Assembly: GCA_029891385.1 (NCBI GenBank)
Contig: CM057233.1
Span: forward strand, 51,662,063 to 51,726,062
DNA length: 64,000 bases
Direction of reading: 5' to 3'
DNA from: Erythroxylum novogranatense
Lineage: Eukaryota > Streptophyta > Magnoliopsida > Malpighiales > Erythroxylaceae
Shown here in pieces: positions 21,974-33,680 of this stretch (positions within the stretch are counted from its first letter, which is position 1; every line of letters starts with the position of its first letter). The translations under genes and the position numbers were made by a program. The notes under the pieces are model-generated. The model was not told the DNA's origin. It made no database searches and saw only the letters and a list, made by a program, of their open reading frames with translations.

Positions 21974-22144
21974 CGCCGCGGCGAAGGGACGCTCGCCGCG
22001 ACGTCGGCCTGGCTCGCCACGGCGAAGGCCAGGCTTGCCGCGGCGAGCACAAATGTGTGCGTCGCGACGTGCTCCCCTCATGCACGTCGTGAAGTGCACA
22101 TTTGTGCGCCGCGGTGTGCACATCACCATGTGCATGCCGCGACG
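21974..22144. repeat. CGCCGCGGCG / CGTCGCGACG palindrome array (8 units)
   Basis: Units start at 21974, 21994, 22015, 22036, 22060, 22085, 22108 and 22135 (spacing 20, 21, 21, 24, 25, 23, 27). Cores switch between CCGCGG and TCGCGA types. Linkers include GCACAAATGTGTG-like text. It is in the E6-type part of E4. Confidence 0.9.
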
Positions 22145-22499
22145 TGCACTATGTGCATGAGGCATCCCATTCACTCACTTGCCAAGGCGTGCTCTTGCAA
22201 GACGTCATGACGTCTTGGTCGAATCATGCGACTCAACCCCAGATTTCTGCAATTTCCAACTTCAATCTCTTCCCAAATCCAAATGCAACACAACCAAACG
22301 ATAGATCAAGTCTCAAACTACATTTCTAACCCATTAACAACTTAAAACCATGCACAAAACTAGTAACCCAACGAAATCTCACCATTTATGCCTTAAATCC
22401 CTAAAACCGTCGATTCTAACACAATCAAGCCATCTTAGGTTTTAATCTAGCCACAATACAAAGGGATGAAGATAAACTTACCCGGAAATAGCTTCAAAC

Positions 22500-22640
22500 T
22501 GTCGGAAAACTTCAACGATCGAAATCTCTCTTCTCTTCTCCTTCCTTCACCGACGGCGCCACTCCTCGTCTTTCTCTTCTTCCTTTCTTTCTTTTTCCTC
22601 TTCTTTCTTTTTCTAATTTCTTTCTCTTAAACCTAAAGGA
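22500..22640 (-). repeat. Purine/pyrimidine tract in the E6-type segment of E4
   Basis: The plus strand is CT-rich (TTCTCTTCTCCTTCC, CTTTCTTTCTTTTTCC). It corresponds to the GA-rich stretch near the start of the E6 and E3 LTRs (plus-oriented there) and so marks homologous positions in the three LTRs. Confidence 0.7.
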
Positions 22641-23474
22641 ATGGGACAAAGACCGTAATACCCCTCTTAGCTAAGCCCAAATCCATTCCAACTCAAGTAA
22701 ACTTCCCAAAATGCCCTCATAAACTTTTACCCTATAATCCCCATAGAAAACCACATCATAACGAATTAATCTCAAATAAACCAAAATTATCCACCAATAC
22801 TCTCAAATTAATCAAACTAAGGCATAATCACTCAATTATCAAAATTTATGCTTAATGACATCATAAATAAAAAATTCGGGGTCTAACATTATAGCTCCCC
22901 AATACATCGGACCTTCTATCCGGAATCCACAATCCCACCATTATTCACCACAGAATTATAAGCAAATAATAATTGAGGAACCGTCTAGGTCACTCACCAA
23001 TAGCTTCCGAGCTAATGCTTGGACGTCTCGGCAATGTCGGTGGGTTGACGTTCCAAATGCGCCTCTATAACAATTAAAATACACAAACATTACCAAATGT
23101 ACAATCAGAAATATTTAAAAATGCACATGTAGCAATTAAAATGTGTACAATGCATGTTCGTGACATTCCCGGTATTATTCCATAAATATTTATCACAAAA
23201 TTTTCTCTAAATATTAGGAATCCAAAGACACCAAAATCACTCAATTCGGACCTCTATAGGTCCAATTATTGATAAAACACAGACCAGAAAAATAAATACC
23301 TGGTCCTCTCAATTTGACCTAATTAAACCACATCAATTTCATCTCTAAAAAATCACAATTTCACATAGAAATGAAATTAAAGGACTCACGAATCCAATGC
23401 CTCGAGAATCAGGTCAATCGGAGGTCAGATGGAAAAGTTATACACAAAAGAATGAAAGAGGGCTTGGGTTGGGC

Positions 23475-23512
23475 CGGATCGCGAGGCATCGCCCTCGCGA
23501 GCCTGCCAAATT
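23475..23512. repeat. Short CG palindrome block in the B part of E4
   Basis: Two neighbouring self-complementary words (TCGCGAGGCATCG and CCCTCGCGAGCC) resemble the longer CCTCGCGAGG island of F at the same place in the LTR. Confidence 0.65.
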
Positions 23513-25917
23513 CCAAATCCCTTTTTTTAATAAAACACTTAATTTCCTTCTCTCCTTTCCCAAACCCTATCTTTTAACACAAGTAACCAAAAATCACAAA
23601 AGAGGTCTCATTGGAAAGATCACAGAAAACCCTACAAGTTTCATAAGGGCTTGAAAACCAATTTCACCTCTAAGGGTGTCAAAAACGCAATCAAAGTTTC
23701 TGCCTACTCAATATCATCCAAAACAGTGCAACATTCTTCCAAAAATCATATCTTCCCATTCCCTTTGCCAAAAATTCCAAGCTTTATATCAAAAGAAAGA
23801 TCAAAACATATTATACAACTTTCATGAACAGCTTGAAAGAAAATTCAACCTCTACATGGGTCAATTTCTCAACCAAAGCTTCTGCCCATATAAGTGTCAT
23901 CCTAACAGTAACACAATCTTCTCAAACTCATAACTTCCTATCTCATTGTCCAAAAATTCCTTGCTTTCTATCAATGAAAAGATCAGAAAACATGCTACAA
24001 TTCTCATGAAGGACTCAGGAACAAATTCCACTTCTAACTAGGTCAAATTCGCCCATGATTGTGGTTGCCCTGTTAAAGATTGTTAAATCAACATATCACC
24101 TAAACCATATCCATACTTTAGAAATCCATAACTTACAATTCTTACATCCAAAATTAGCATATTATACCTCATTACAAAGCTAAGACATTCCTCTATAACT
24201 TTCCATAAGATCACTTTAGCTAATTTAAACCACAACAGTCCTGAAGTGGCTTCAGAACACAATAATCACAAAACCTATACACTTAAGGACATTTACACAC
24301 AAAACACATTAATACATGAATTACCATCTGAAAGTTAACAAGTCATAACTTCCAACCTAAAAATAGAAAAATGTCATACTTAGTGGCGATAGAAAGATAA
24401 AAAGAAAATATTCAACTTTCATGAAGACTAATTTCACAAAATCTGTCTACTTTAGCCTAGAAAAATTCCCCAAAGTTTCAGGTCACAAATCATGCAATGT
24501 TAGAAACAACACTATTCACCCTACATATATTGCCCACATTCAAGGCAAAATTCAGAACCCTTGAAGCCACAATTGGACAGAATTCCTTCATAAAAATTCT
24601 ATCCAAACTTCTCAAGTTTAATTCAAGCCAAACCTCACCTCAATAGCATAACCATATCAAAAGTTATGAACCAAACATTGAAACATACTCACATTCTATT
24701 TTCTAGCTTTTACACCTAACTCTACTCCTATCATTCCAATACCATTTCTACACCCATAAGCATCCAATTTAATCACTAACTCAGCCAAAATTTAATCAAG
24801 ACCTTCACTTGAACACTTAGCCACAAAATGGCAGCATACACACACAATTTTCTTTCTTTAATAAATGCTCATCTAACATCATCAAACTTAATCCAAAACA
24901 CTTAATTCACATACTACACATGCTATATCATTCATCTTCAATCAATCTTAAATCCACCAAGAAAATAACCTACCCATATACACCAAACACAAGTTCATGC
25001 AATTAATGCACAAGACATCACAATAAATGCATCTAACTACCAATTTAAGAACATAAAACATAGGCCTTACCTATTTAGCTTCTAACTCTTCAACTCTTCA
25101 ATTCTTCAACTATACATCAAATCCCCTACTTCTCTTCACCAACCACGGGCACCATCTTCTTTAAAGGGAAAAGTTTATGCTAGGCTGTTTTAGGAGAGTT
25201 AAAGGAAGAGCAAACAAAGAGGAAAAGAGTAGAAAAGATTAGCAAAATTGTCAAAGTAGCAAAGAAGAAGAAGACCAACGAAGAAAAGGAGAGGAGAAGC
25301 TATGTATGAGAGCAATTTTCAAAGGAGAATGGAAGCATCGTGAATAACTTGAATGACTTAAGAAATAAGACTTTTATATCACATGTATACATTATGGTGG
25401 CATGATAGGCAAGTGACATATGTCATTTGCCACGTGTCACCCTCTCAATTTTTTTCACTTAATTTACTTCCAATTTCTTGTCCAATTTCTCCTCAAAATT
25501 CCAATGGCTCAAAGTAAGAAATCCTAAAATCATGTACCTAATTTCCAGTGCCATTGGACAGTCATTTCCAGCACCAGAAACCAATCAGTCTGCCACTTGG
25601 CAATTTTTTCGGTCCAGAAATTTTCTCCGAAAATTTCTAGAAAAATTTCTAAAATTCTCCAAAAATGTAAAACACACAAAAATCCACTCCAATTCAATTT
25701 TCAAGCACAAAATCATATTTTTCACAATAAACACATTTATAGACACATATGCCGGGAAATGTCATGAATGTATATACAATCATGTGCATGTGCAAAAATT
25801 TCTATTCATGTATATATGGAAGCCATATCATGTATGATTATGCCGAGATAAGTTTACACACTCATAACCCATTCCAAATTACTATTTTACCCTTCCCATC
25901 GGTGATGGGATGTTACA

Positions 25918-26489
25918 AATATAACCAATATTTATTAGAAAAAGCAACCCCAAAGATATGGGTCCAAAAGTAGTTAGTGGGGACCATTTAATAAGTTTCT
26001 TCAAGTAATCGTTTTTATACATCGAATCGATTTGGTCTTATACATATACGAGGAAGGTAATCAAAAAAGAAAGAAGATGGGTTCTTCTTTCTATTATCAC
26101 CTAGGAGCTATGTGAGATAAAAGTCTCATGCAAGGTTTTGATTGAGAGAAAGAAGTGATGAATCTTCTTTTTGACTCTAACCCTCCCACTCTAGTTTTTG
26201 TTTTTCTTTTTATTACTTCGAAAGCAGTTGCCTCAGCTTCAACCACTTGAATTTTTGACAAAGGATAATGATAATAATGAAGTAAGGTTAACAATGCTAA
26301 AGCTAATAATAGAGGAAGTAGATCCATCTACTAAGGTAACATGGGAAGGAGATAAGTGTTTATGGAAAGTAGAAAAAAGATTGGAATTACTTGTTATATG
26401 ATCTGAGGCACCAAAATCAATGACCCATTAGGAGGAAGAGGAAAGAAGACATGTAGGTGTGTTTCCTGAATCAACAATAGTAGTGATAG
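25918..26489 (-). pseudogene. C0 (old copia): protease and post-knuckle region
   Basis: On the minus strand, near 26395-26440, broken frames read SSSSNG and then DFGASDHIT, the copia protease motif (normally DSGASDH). Upstream, past the E5 insertion, come VDEFAKFPQYQE (near 36640), usual for the segment before the protease in many plant copias. This shows that E5 inserted into C0 and restores continuity across it. Confidence 0.72.
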
Positions 26490-26919
26490 TAGCACGCTCC
26501 ACAGAATTGAAAGATGTAAAAGTTTGGATTCAAAGAAGGAAGAAGATGATAGATTCGAATTAACGAAAACTAAATCTGATATGCAGGGTTTCAAATTTAC
26601 CTACTAGACCTCACGAAGAACTTGTCTCAAGCAACTTAGATAATGAGTAAAGAACAAACCAAGGAAGTTGGTAGGATTAAAATCATGACACAATCTGATT
26701 CAATTAATAAGTGAATTTTAATTCCTAAGTTGAAAAAAACAAAAGGGTGTTCTCCTCTCAATATGGCTGATAACTCACAGAAAACAATATGATCAAAGTT
26801 GTGTTATGAAAAACCCTAAAACATAAGTATTTATACCTAGGCTTAATGCCAAAAGACTTAGGTTTAAAATAAATGGTAGCCCAAAATGGAAGCCCAAAAT
26901 ATAATTATAACTTAAAACA
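26490..26919 (-). repeat. E5 3' LTR, distal part
   Basis: It matches 35755-36195 of the 5' LTR with moderate divergence (for example CGCTCCACAGAATTGAAAGA in both). It ends at the insertion site of D, whose left TSD copy AAACA is 26915-26919. The LTR resumes at 30160. Confidence 0.9.
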
Positions 26920-27706
26920 TGTAACACCCTACTCCCGTAAGACCCGGACCCTGCGAGCATGGGATGCTACCTCTCTCAGTTAAAACACAGTACCAAAAAT
27001 TTTGTTTTGAAACAATCATACACTTACATATATGTATGTTGCGAAAAACAGTTTACATAGCCAATCTGGTAGATACAATGACCACGGGGGTCCTCATAGA
27101 AATACACAATAACGTATAAGCAAAGTCTTCACTCTAATGCAGACGCAACTGATCCCGTCCTCATCTGGCACTCCACGATCACTATACACCCGTTACCAAA
27201 CGGAGTATTCTTCTGAGTCCTGAAAAACAATTGCAAATTTTGGATGAGTTTTTGCAAACTCAATAAGTGACCATCATCGATGGTCTACTCACTCAAGTAC
27301 ATAATCAAATCATAACTTATGTTCTCATTCTTTCTCTTTGGTCTCATTTTCCAATTCCCATAGATCTATCTCTATCTCGTAATACATTTTCTCAAACATT
27401 CCCCATTTACACATTTACAGAAATCTATATTCATACATCCCATTTGGCTGTGACCTAGTGCCTAAACCGTCCCATCGAAGGGCTCAATAATATCTGACCC
27501 TTATCCAATACTGGATACTGGGTTCATAATATGTTGAGCCTAAGGCTCTGAATCAGTCATGAAGTCGAAGTTCATTTTCGCACGTTGAGCTAAAAGCTCT
27601 AATATTACATACGACACTAAGCATATCACAATCAGTCATACATTCTATAATTAGGAGTACCCCATAACTGTTTTCACACCAGTATATGGAATTTCACCTA
27701 TCATTC

Positions 27707-27927
27707 AATCAAACATATCAGAATAATGGTAGTTTGTACCCATTATCAATAATCAAACGTATCAGAATAATCGTAGTCTGAACCCATTAACAATAATCAA
27801 ACATATCAGAATAATCGTAGTCTGAACCCATTATCAATAATCAAACATATCAGAATAATCGTAGTCTATACCAATTATCAATTATCAAACATATCAGAAT
27901 AACTGCAGTCTGTACCCATTATCAATT
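27707..27927 (-). repeat. 44-bp tandem repeat, 5 copies
   Basis: Units begin AATCAAACATATCAGAATAA at 27707, 27751, 27795, 27839 and 27883. The period is exactly 44 bp and differences are few. It is absent from the other LTRs of this group. Confidence 0.92.
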
Positions 27928-27956
27928 TATATCAGTGTGGTGACCAAGCATCTATA

Positions 27957-28378
27957 CTGTCCCGATAAGGGCACATTAATCAGTGAATGCATCTTAGGGG
28001 TAGGAGAGCCCTCTGGGTATGCACTACTTCCCACGCGTCTTAGAGATAGGAGAGCCCTCTGGGTATCCACTAACTCATCAATAGTTGAGCTTTTTGCTCT
28101 AAAACTGTCCCGTCAAGGGCTCATTAATCAGTGAACGCGTTTTAGGGGTAGGAGAGCCCTCTGGGTATGCACTACTTCCCACGCGTCTTAGAGATAGGAG
28201 AGCCCTCTGGGTATGCACTAACTCATCAATCGTTGAGCTTTTCGCTCTGAAACTGTCCCGTCAAGGGCTCATTAATCAGTGAACACGTCTTAGGGGTAGG
28301 AGAGCCCTCTGGGTATGCACTACTTCCCACGTGTCTTAGAGATAGGAGAGCCCTCTGGGTATGCACTACTCCCTTTCG
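27957..28378 (-). repeat. 148-bp tandem repeat, almost 3 copies
   Basis: Units start CTGTCCCG at 27957, 28105 and 28253, each 148 bp, the last incomplete. Each unit holds two sub-copies of TAGGAGAGCCCTCTGGGTAT about 57 bp apart and one mini-hairpin (GAGC-loop-GCTC). The array therefore amplifies the hairpin region. Confidence 0.92.
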
Positions 28379-29105
28379 AGCTCGAGGCTCTTTTTCAATA
28401 GTCGAGCTTGTAGCTCTGATCAGTATATCACAGTCATTTCTAATCTATTCCAGATTTTCACATCACAAACACAATTACACTTTCACATTCGCATAATGTT
28501 TCTGTATACTATCACTTCAATACTCCGAACCTTCTATTTGGAGTTCACATTCAATATTATCTCATCATTTTACTTCAGAGAATTTAAATTACTTAAATAT
28601 AACATTTAATGCTCTGAGAACTGTCTAGGTCACTCACCTGGCTTCCGCGCTAATGCCTGGAAGTCTCAGAAATGTCAGAAGCTGACTTTCCAAATGCCCA
28701 TATCACAATTCAAACACCCTAAGTTTACACATTGCCCTTTCAGAATAAAACTCATGTAGTTGTTTACAAAAATAAACGTATCACGCACTTTAGTGACATT
28801 CCCGGCACTAACCCAATATTTCACCCTCAAAATCTTCCTTAAAAATCAGAATTCAGTTGATACCTAAATCAGTCAATTCGTTTCAGAAATCCCAAAGTTA
28901 TTCTCCAACATATAACCATATCTTTCACTAAACCACTATTCCAGATTTCAAGCCTTTACAGACCGATTTAACATTTCCCCTCTTCATAAAGCATGAAGAC
29001 CTTTGTCTCGAGCTCATAACAAATCAGAAATTATCTCATTTGAATATAGATATAAAAAGTTATGGCTTAAAAACTAAAACATATTCATTCAGGAATAGGG
29101 GTCCT

Positions 29106-29253
29106 CGCCGCGGCGAAGAGAAGGTCGTCGCGGCGTGCTCCCTCATTCACGTCGCGACGTGTGGTCCTGCACTCGTCGCGACGTGCGGCCCTGCGTTCGT
29201 CGAGACGTGCACAAATTCGTGCGCCGTGACGTGCACATGAGCACTTCGCGACG
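29106..29253. repeat. CGTCGCGACG palindrome array in D (7 units)
   Basis: Units start at 29106, 29126, 29150, 29174, 29198, 29222 and 29244. The spacing is 24 in four consecutive steps. Most are CGTCGCGACG or one change away; the first is CGCCGCGGCG. Confidence 0.92.
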
Positions 29254-30159
29254 TGCAGGTCGTCTCCTTCCCCGAATCCAGTTTTTCACCATTCTCAAAC
29301 CAACTCTTCCAAACTACACAACACACAATTCATCTCTATTCCAAATTAACACTCATACATCATTTTCCAACTCAAAACCAACCCATATCATTTACAATTC
29401 ATCAGAAATCTACCCTATGTTCGGAAACCCTAAACCAACATATACATAACCCAATCTTTACCCATATCACTCAAAACATAAATCAATCAACAAATCAAGA
29501 GGAAGGATACTTAAACTTACTTGATTTAGCTCACAAACTCCATAAGCCCTTCATGATTTCATCGAAAATCCTTTTCTTCTCCTCTTCTTCTCTCCCATGG
29601 CATCTCCCCATTTCTTTTCTTTCATCAACCCTAATTTCCCTTTTTATACCCATTTTAATAATGAAAAGTCCATTTTGCCCCCTTCCTTTAACTTTAAGCC
29701 TTTTTCTCTTAAGTATCTTGCCCAAATTGCCCTCATACCAAATTCTTACAACTTTACTATTACAATTCGGGAGTTCCGACTCTTAGGGACTGATTTGAAA
29801 TTCAACTCTTCCGAATCACTGCTTTCATGCCCATCAATTTTCCAATTCAATCATTTCATTTATTTTGACTTTCATAAATCTTTCTAAAATTCAATAACGA
29901 GAATTCCTAAATCATGTCTTTAATTGGAGTGTCAATGGTACAGTCATTGTACCGGAAATCTCATCGATACCCATTTTAAAATTTTCTAGAGAATTCCCAT
30001 AAAGCACTCCAATTCAATTTCTCAATTACACAATTTCACATTTTTTGCAAAAATACCAAAGCAGGGAATTATCACAAATGCTTGCACAATTTTGTGTACA
30101 GAAACACAACCCAATCCAAATTTACTATTTATCCTTCCCATCGGTGACAGGATGCTACA

Positions 30160-30527
30160 AAACAAGTCTAAAATAGAATAATAAAAACACGTCTAAGCCT
30201 AGCCTAAAGCGCTTCTAAGTCTGATCATAGACGCACCTCTCCTCTTGGCTTCAGTGATGCTAAATAGCCCAATACAATGGTCTTCAAGTCCCAAGTGAGT
30301 CCAATCCAAGGATTTGAGATAAATGAATCAAATTGGGCTATGATTCAGATAACTCCCCTCCAATTGGCTCGGTGCACTCCATTCTCTCCACAAATTGGCC
30401 CACATGCGCATAGAGATCCTCCTTGAGTCTCTCGGTGCTAGCTTTGGACATAGGTCCAACTAGAATAACAAACTCGCCCCCATCACGCATGCCATCTCCA
30501 TGGTAATCCTTACTCCTGCTCACATCA
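30160..30527 (-). repeat. E5 3' LTR, proximal part
   Basis: The LTR continues after D and ends at CTCACATCA, i.e. TGATGTGAG on the element strand, next to the polypurine tract. The integrase frame of E5 reads through it to a stop at 30338-30340. Confidence 0.9.
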
Positions 30528-30799
30528 ATCCCTCCCTCCTCAAGAAGATTCGTCCTTGAATCTAAATCCATATTAAAAGGAGAAAGATCAGTAATATTAA
30601 AAGTTGCAGAAACAAAATACTCACCTAGCAGGTCAATATTATAGGTATTGTCATTTTTCTTCTCGAACACCTGGAACGGACCATCACCCCTAAGATCTAA
30701 CTTGGATTTTCGCTAGGTAGAAAACCTCTCCTTCCTCAGATGCACCCAATCCCAATCACCAGGTTTAAAAGTCACCAACTTTCGCCCCTTGTTGGCTTG
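30338..30799 (-). pseudogene. E5 integrase C-terminal tail, crossing into the LTR
   Basis: The minus-strand frame 30670-30338 (110 codons) starts in the integrase C-terminal segment (YNIDLLGEYFVSATFNITDLSPF), passes the polypurine tract (coding for EEGG) and continues about 60 codons into the 3' LTR, with GPMSKASTERLKEDLYAHV, similar to GPxTRxRxxxL tails of gypsy integrases. Codons between 30671 and 30799 contain frame breaks. The 5' LTR copy keeps the start of the same tail (36370-36564) with a frameshift. This arrangement is known for CRM elements. Confidence 0.75.
30528..30541 (-). other. E5 polypurine tract
   Basis: GAGGAGGGAGGGAT on the minus strand immediately precedes the LTR start TGATGTGAGC. 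Confidence 0.85.
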
Positions 30800-31648
30800 T
30801 TAATTAGCATACACTTTGTTTATATGCTCAATGTACTGTTTCACCTTCACATGTAATTCCTTTACCATCTTGACTTTCCTCTTTCCATCTCTACCAAACA
30901 ACTCAAACAAGGGTAAAGGCACCAAATCTAAGACAGTCAAAGGATTAAAACCATATACAAGCTCAAAAGGTGAGTAACCTGTGGTGGAATGCACACAACT
31001 ATTATAAGCAAACTCAATAAATGACAAACAATCACCCCAAGTTTTCAAATTTTTACCAATTACAGCACGTAATAAGGTACCTAAGGTTTTATTAACAACC
31101 TCAGTCTGTCCATTTGTCTGTGGATGACAAGTAGTATAATAAAGCAATTTAGTACCCAACTTTCCCCACAGAACACACCAAAAGTGGCTCAAAAATTTAT
31201 CATCTCGATCCAAAACAATAGACCTAGGAATACCATGCAATCTAACAATATCCCTAAAAAATAAATCAGTAACATACACAACATCATCAGTCTTATGGCA
31301 TGCAATGAAATGCGCTATCTTATTAAATCGATCAATAACAACAAAGATGCTATCATACCCCTTCTTTGTTCTAGGCAGTCCTAAAATAAAATCTATAGAA
31401 ATATCAACCCAAGGTTCAGAAGGCACAGGTAAAGGGGTATACAATCCATGGGGTTTAACGGTAGATTTTACCTGTCTACATGCAATGCATTTGGCATATA
31501 CACGCTCAACATCCTTACGCATACCAGGCTGATAGAAATGTTCATGCAAAATATCCAAAGTTTTAGTAACCCCAAAATGATCCATCAAACCACCACTATG
31601 GGTCTCATGCACAAACAAAGTACACAAAGAACAATTAGGCACACACAA
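30800..31648 (-). pseudogene. E5 integrase
   Basis: A 282-codon minus-strand frame with no internal stop. It contains the end of the zinc-binding domain (CIACRQVK) and the catalytic core: first Asp in [14 protein letters not shown], second Asp in [15 protein letters not shown], Glu in [16 protein letters not shown], then [24 protein letters not shown]. All three catalytic residues are present. It ends near the C-terminal domain at a stop and is continued by the tail in another frame. The core looks functional but the element around it is broken. Confidence 0.9.
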
Positions 31649-33680
31649 CTAATTACCATGATACAAATATCCATCATGCCTATAAAATTTCAAGAATACA
31701 ACATGCTCACAAGCAGCATAAACATTAGCAAAATCATCATCAGAAGTATATATGTCCTTAAGCTACCACATTTTCCTTCCCTTACTTGTAATGTAACACA
31801 TACAGAAACGTCTCTAGAAACTCCATCCAAGTGGCATGTCTCTTGTTCAGCTTACCCTATCCCTTCAAGTGCTTTAGGAATTCATGATCCGTCCAAATGA
31901 CAAACTCTCTGGGTTGAACATAATGTTTCCATACTTCCAATGCTCTCACCACAACATAAAGCTCCTTCTCATAGGTTGGATAGTTGAGATGTGCACTACT
32001 CAGCTTCTCACTAAATTATGTTAATGGTTTGTTTTCCTGTAAAAGCATAGCACCTATACCAATCCTAGAAGCATCACATTCAACTTCAAAAGCCTTATCA
32101 AAATTAGGCAAACACAAAATAGAAGCAGAACATTTTTTTTCAATAATGTAAATGCATGCTCTTGTTCCTCACCCCCATGCAAACCTTTTCTCCTTCTTGA
32201 CTATTTCAGTCAAAGGAGCAACACTGATAGAGAAATCTTTCACAATCCTCCTATAAAAACTAGCAAGCCAGTGAAAACTCCTCACCTCACTCACACTCTT
32301 AGGTGCCGGCCATTCCTAGATAGTCTTCACCTTCTCCTCATCCACCTCAACTCCCCTAGAACTGACTACAAATCCCAAGAATACAAGCTTATCAATGCAT
32401 AAAGTACACTTCTTAAGGTTTGCTTACAGTTTCTCCCATCTCAACACATCCAAGACACACTTCACATGCATAATATGCTCATTAAAATTAGTGCTATATA
32501 TCAAGATGTCATCAAAGTAAGCAACCATAAAATTTCCAAGAAATGCACGCAAGACATGATTTATCAACCTCATAAAAGTGCTGGGTGCATTAGTTAAACC
32601 AAATAGCATGACTAAGCACTCATACAACCCATATTTAGTTTTAAAAACAATTTTTCATTCATCTCTTAGTTTCATTCTAATTTGGTGGCATCCACTTTTC
32701 AAGTCAATTTTTGTAAAGATACATGCACCATGCAATTCATCAAGCGTATCATCTAACCTAGGGATAGTGTGGTGATACTTTACTGTGATTTTGTTAATAG
32801 CTCTGCAGTCCACACACATCCTCCAAGTTCCATCTTTTTAGGCACCAGCAACACTAGCACTGCACACAGGCACAAGCTCTCCCTCACATGTCCCTTTTCT
32901 AGCAATTCATCAACCTGCTTTCGAAGCTCCTTTATCTCCTCAGGATTACTCCTATAGGCTAGGCATTTTGGAATTTGAGCTCCGGGCACAAAATCAATCT
33001 AGTGCTCGATGCCTTAAGGATGGCAGTCCCTTGAGCATCTCCTCAAGAAATACATCTGAATAATCATGTAAAAGAGAAACAAAAACACTAGGTGAAGCAT
33101 TAAGAGGGTTAGTGTAAGAAACTAAACACTCTATGTATCTCACCACTACTAGTGCTCTTTTCTTCCAGTTACTCTCCTCAAGTCTTTTCCTTTAACAAAC
33201 AAGCTCACTTTTCTCTTTTTCTTTTTGCTCTTCTTTTCTCTTTCTGAGCTATCTCACTTTCTTTTCCTCACTTGTGCAGTTACTCATCATTGGGCTAAAC
33301 TCATTTTTCTTTTAGGCCTCTTTTCTGTCTTCCTTTTTTTCTGTTCTCACTACCCGAGCCTTCCTCACTTTTACTTGATTTGATCTGGTCCAGGTACAAT
33401 TCATGAGGTAATAAAGGTAGTACAATAAAGTTCCTACCCTTAAACTTAAAGGAGTACCTATTGGTATACCCATCATATGCTACCCTCCTGTCAAACTACC
33501 ATGGTCTCCCAAGTAACCTATGACCAGCCTCCCTTGGTACCACATCACATAACACCTCTTCCTCATATCTCCCTACTAAAAATGGCACTACACCTGCCTA
33601 GTCAACTTCACACTAGCACTATCATTGAACCACTGTAAATTGTATGGCTCCGGATGTTTCCTGCATGCCAAACCCAATTT
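31649..33680 (-). pseudogene. E5 protease end, reverse transcriptase and RNase H (decayed)
   Basis: Fragments on the minus strand in order: LLGRPW followed by a stop (33496-33498), the RT N-terminus RKQVDELLEKGHVRES and LLVPKK (32780-32989), LFGLTNAPSTFMRLINHVLRAF and the catalytic box AYFDDILIYS (32424-32627), and RNase H pieces [18 protein letters not shown] and [14 protein letters not shown] (about 31880-32110). Frames are broken by several stops and indels; many stops are TAG where Gln is expected. The FDD catalytic pair itself is intact. Confidence 0.85.

Larger units (their letters stand above)
21731..22888 (-). repeat. E6-type LTR segment inside E4
   Basis: On the minus strand the segment matches E6 LTR landmarks in order: TGTTxGAxCCCGAATTTTTT, GAGGGCATTTTGGGAAG, GGGATTTCGATC-type, TTAGAAATGTAGT, the GC palindrome island, GTAGATGTCCAATT and GAAGAAGGGAAGTTC. 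It stops at GATACTGATCGA, near GATATTGATTGA in E6. It has no E6-type 3' LTR end and no TSD of its own. Confidence 0.8.
21413..22997 (-). other. Predicted LTR intron in E4
   Basis: The donor TTG|GTGAGTGACCTAGAC and acceptor TATTTTTCAG|GACCG, equivalent to the B1 pair, enclose 1585 bp. The interval is long because the E6-type segment lies inside it. The donor has TTG instead of the usual CAG before GT. Confidence 0.4.
21020..25917 (-). mobile_element. E4: solo LTR, mosaic of two gypsy LTR families
   Basis: On the minus strand it begins TGTAACATCCC (25917) and ends GGGGCGCTACA (21020), as in B1. The 5-bp TSD AATAT is perfect (21015-21019 and 25918-25922). The length (4898 bp) exceeds B1 because about 21731-22888 is not B-like: read on the minus strand it starts TGTTAGACCCCGAATTTTTT and follows the 5' part of the E6 LTR. 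The rest matches the B1 type. No primer site or coding sequence is present. Confidence 0.88.
27220..28637 (-). other. Predicted LTR intron in D
   Basis: The donor GCCAG|GTGAGTGACCTAGAC and acceptor TTGTTTTTCAG|GACTCAG correspond to those of B1 and F. The interval is 1418 bp. The two tandem arrays inside account for about 670 bp of the excess. Confidence 0.5.
26920..30159 (-). mobile_element. D: solo LTR of a gypsy family (3240 bp)
   Basis: On the minus strand it begins TGTAGCATCC (30159) and ends GGGTGTTACA (26920). The TSD AAACA is perfect (26915-26919, 30160-30164). It is related to B1, E4 and F by start, hairpins, donor/acceptor pair and the CCATCGATGATGG box, but it is expanded by two internal tandem arrays. 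There is no primer site and no coding sequence; the frames at 29253-29786 are chance frames in CT-rich DNA. Confidence 0.92.

Noticed and set aside
27957..28378. Satellite DNA array
   Set aside because: Only about three units, fully inside solo LTR D with its TSD. It is an LTR-internal expansion.
29253..29786. 177-codon open frame
   Set aside because: CT-rich low-complexity DNA in the D solo LTR gives Leu/Ser/Pro-rich text without a domain. An antisense frame overlaps it.
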